Of a stretch of DNA of 23,097 nt, positions 21,658 through 23,097 are shown in pieces. Both the position numbers and the translations under genes were made by a program. Origin of the DNA: JBDUCV01 sp040003255 (GTDB lineage Bacteria > Actinomycetota > Actinomycetes > Mycobacteriales > Jatrophihabitantaceae). The notes beneath the pieces are model-generated. The model did no database searches, had not been told where the DNA came from, and worked only from the letters and a program-made list of their open reading frames with translations. The stretch spans positions 1 through 23,097 of the forward strand of contig JBDUCV010000035.1 of NCBI GenBank assembly GCA_040003255.1. The letters run 5' to 3'. How positions within the stretch are numbered: the first letter of the stretch is position 1; the number at the start of each line of letters is the position of its first letter.

Positions 21658-22682
21658 GAGTCGGCATCGTCGGTGCGACGGGTCAGGTGGGCGCAGTCAT
21701 GCGCGCGATCCTGGTTGAACGCGCGTTCCCGGTGTCGCAGCTTCGTTACTTCGCCTCGGCCCGGTCGGCGGGGACGACGCTACCCTGGCGCGGGGCGGAT
21801 GTGATCGTCGAGGACGCAGCCACCGCCGATCCGTCCGGTTTGGACATCGCTCTGTTCTCGGCCGGTGCGTCAGCCTCGCGCGTGCTGGCTCCGCGATTCG
21901 CCGCCGCCGGGGCGACGGTGATCGACAACTCCTCGGCTTGGCGGATGGACCCGGACGTCCCGTTGGTGGTCAGTGAGGTCAATCCCGCAGCTATCGCCGA
22001 CGCCCGTAAGGGGATCATCGCCAACCCGAACTGCACCACGATGGCCGCCATGCCGGTGCTCGCTCCGCTGCACCGCGAGGCCGGGTTGGTACGGCTGGTC
22101 GCATCCACCTATCAGGCGGTTTCCGGCAGCGGGCTGGCCGGCGTTGACGAGCTGGACAAGCAGATCCGTCAAGTTGTCGATCGCGCGGCGGCGCTGACCC
22201 ACGATGGGTCCGCCATCGAATTTCCGACCCCGGAGAAGTACGTCGGCCCCATCGCGTTCAACGTGCTGCCCCTCGCCGGGTCGATCGTGGACGACGGCAC
22301 GTTTGAAACCGACGAGGAGCAGAAGCTGCGCAACGAGTCGCGCAAGATCCTCGGCATCCCGGATCTGCTCGTCTCGGGTACCTGCGTGCGAGTGCCGGTG
22401 TTCACCGGGCATTCGCTGTCAATCAACGCCGAGTTCGCGCGTCCGATCTCTCCAGCTCGGGCGCTGGAGTTGCTCAAGGTCGCACCTGGGGTGGTCGTCA
22501 TCCACGTCCCGAACCCGCTTTTCGCGGCGGGCAAGGACCCCTCGTACGTTGGGCGGGTCCGCACTGATCCCGGTGTCGACGGGGGCCGGGGTCTGGCGCT
22601 GTTCGTCAGCAACGACAACCTGCGCAAGGGCGCCGCGCTCAATGCCGTCCAGATCGCCGAGCTGGTCGCCGCCCGCCGCTGA
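21654..22682 (+). CDS. asd: Aspartate-semialdehyde dehydrogenase
   Basis: The 342-residue protein starts with ATG 21654, which overlaps the kinase stop by four bases. The NADPH-binding loop is VGATGQVG (6-13); DNSSAWRMDPDVPLVVSEVN precedes NPNCTTM with the nucleophile Cys127, and VFTGHSLSINAEF carries the active-site His253. YQAVSGSGLAGVDEL is also diagnostic. The enzyme reduces aspartyl phosphate to aspartate semialdehyde, the branch point to lysine/diaminopimelate and to threonine and methionine. Co-translation with the kinase is expected. No terminator is obvious in the C-rich sequence after the stop. Confidence 0.96.
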   Translation: MRVGIVGATGQVGAVMRAILVERAFPVSQLRYFASARSAGTTLPWRGADVIVEDAATADPSGLDIALFSAGASASRVLAPRFAAAGATVIDNSSAWRMDPDVPLVVSEVNPAAIADARKGIIANPNCTTMAAMPVLAPLHREAGLVRLVASTYQAVSGSGLAGVDELDKQIRQVVDRAAALTHDGSAIEFPTPEKYVGPIAFNVLPLAGSIVDDGTFETDEEQKLRNESRKILGIPDLLVSGTCVRVPVFTGHSLSINAEFARPISPARALELLKVAPGVVVIHVPNPLFAAGKDPSYVGRVRTDPGVDGGRGLALFVSNDNLRKGAALNAVQIAELVAARR

Positions 22683-22937
22683 CGTCCTCCCCGCACCCTC
22701 CCCGGCCCCGCCCGCGAAGTCACCGGCGCCGCGGCTGCATCAGAGCGCCTGCTGCACGAGATCCTGCACGGTGCTGGTATCGGGGGGTGGCGCCCGAATG
22801 TGCGAGTTCAGGTCGGGTCGGCGAGTTACGAACTTGCCGTCGCCTTCGTCGAGATGTTGCTCGGCGTCGAGGTCGACGGCTTCGCGTATCACGTGGACGT
22901 CGAGCGGCTGTGTCAACCCGATTTGGCTCCACCGTGA
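22683..22937 (+). pseudogene. Relic of a DUF559 (VSR-like) endonuclease domain
   Basis: One frame open from the asd stop to TGA 22935-22937 encodes, from about 22737, SERLLHEILHGAGIGGWRPN followed by VRVQVGSASYELAVAFVEMLLGVEVDGFAYH. This matches the core of the DUF559 domain, where a typical sequence reads Y-x-x-DVAF ... (A/G)VEVDG-x-x-H. The catalytic Asp of DVAF is Ala here (LAVAF), and the sequence departs from the family after YHVDVERL, ending CQPDLAPP. There is no start codon with a ribosome-binding site and the usual N-terminal wing-helix part is missing. It is thus a fragment. The nuclease class is inferred from motif memory. Confidence 0.6.
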
Positions 22938-23097
22938 CGGCTTGATTTGGTGCCACGCCGACACATAGTGAGCTGTGACCGCCATGCGTTGGGGCCGGAT
23001 CGGGTTCACAACTTGTGTCGGTTGATGTGGCGGTGCGCTGCGGCTGCGACCATGGTGCGATGTCGGTTGATGAGCTGCTGGTCCAGGCCGCGATTGA
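22938..23097. other. Window end with possible gene edges, unassigned
   Basis: TGTCGGTTGATG occurs twice, at 23016-23027 and 23061-23072. Two frames run off the window: on the plus strand ATG 23060 begins MSVDELLVQAAI, and on the minus strand a frame ending at TGA 23008-23006 reads LDQQLINRHRTMVAAAAHRH and finishes INRHKL. Neither resembles a family I can name, and only one can be real in this codon-aligned arrangement. Confidence 0.2.

Noticed and set aside
1..23097. CRISPR arrays, insertion sequences, prophage genes
   Set aside because: No regularly spaced repeats, transposase motifs with terminal inverted repeats or phage structural genes were seen.

Overview
The window is high-GC DNA with dense, tightly packed genes, many GTG starts, 4-base start/stop overlaps and a small-type SRP RNA. 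This points to an actinobacterium. The order of several blocks matches, from memory, the Mycobacterium tuberculosis Rv3708c-Rv3754 neighbourhood (asd-ask-leuA, recR-YbaB-amidase, dnaX, tadA-tyrA). Families such as SCO6745-like and the tRNA adenosine deaminase-associated proteins fit an environmental actinobacterium; I cannot name the genus.

Left edge (1-1450): the 3' end of an SRPBCC gene, then 444 gene-free bases holding two operator-like repeats 32 bp apart, then a frameshifted endonuclease-like gene that runs into the 3' end of tRNA-Phe. From 1348 to 2305 a minus-strand cluster carries tRNA-Glu, tRNA-Asp, a CbiX/SirB-type chelatase gene and tRNA-Phe. Then come minus-strand tyrA and an asparaginase II gene, and divergently a three-gene tadA operon with two tandem tadA-associated paralogues, followed by tRNA-Ser(CGA).

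Middle (6.1-14.7 kb): a DUF1707 membrane protein, a LOG-like nucleotide-binding protein, a SCO6745-family protein, tRNA-Ser(GGA), the SRP RNA ffs and dnaX. A convergent lipoprotein amidase is divergent from YbaB-recR. RecR is followed, with overlapping start/stop codons, by an unrecognised membrane-anchored protein and a mycosin-like subtilisin protease; no other type VII secretion gene is visible.

Right side (14.7-23.1 kb): leuA on the minus strand, with a leader peptide carrying three consecutive Leu codons and competing hairpins; divergently, a methyltransferase that appears to have lost an internal segment; a GABA operon (aminobutyraldehyde dehydrogenase, a stand-alone biotin/lipoyl carrier, GABA aminotransferase); and the ask-asd operon, in which ask has an internal in-frame start behind a strong Shine-Dalgarno sequence (probable beta subunit). 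The end holds a decayed DUF559 nuclease relic.

Most of the window is conserved housekeeping. The least ordinary parts are the leuA leader, the deleted methyltransferase, the recR-linked protease pair, the doubled tadA partner, the carrier in the GABA operon and the nuclease remnants at both ends. A recurring TANNNT box exactly 6 nt before the start codon suggests leaderless transcripts for several genes.
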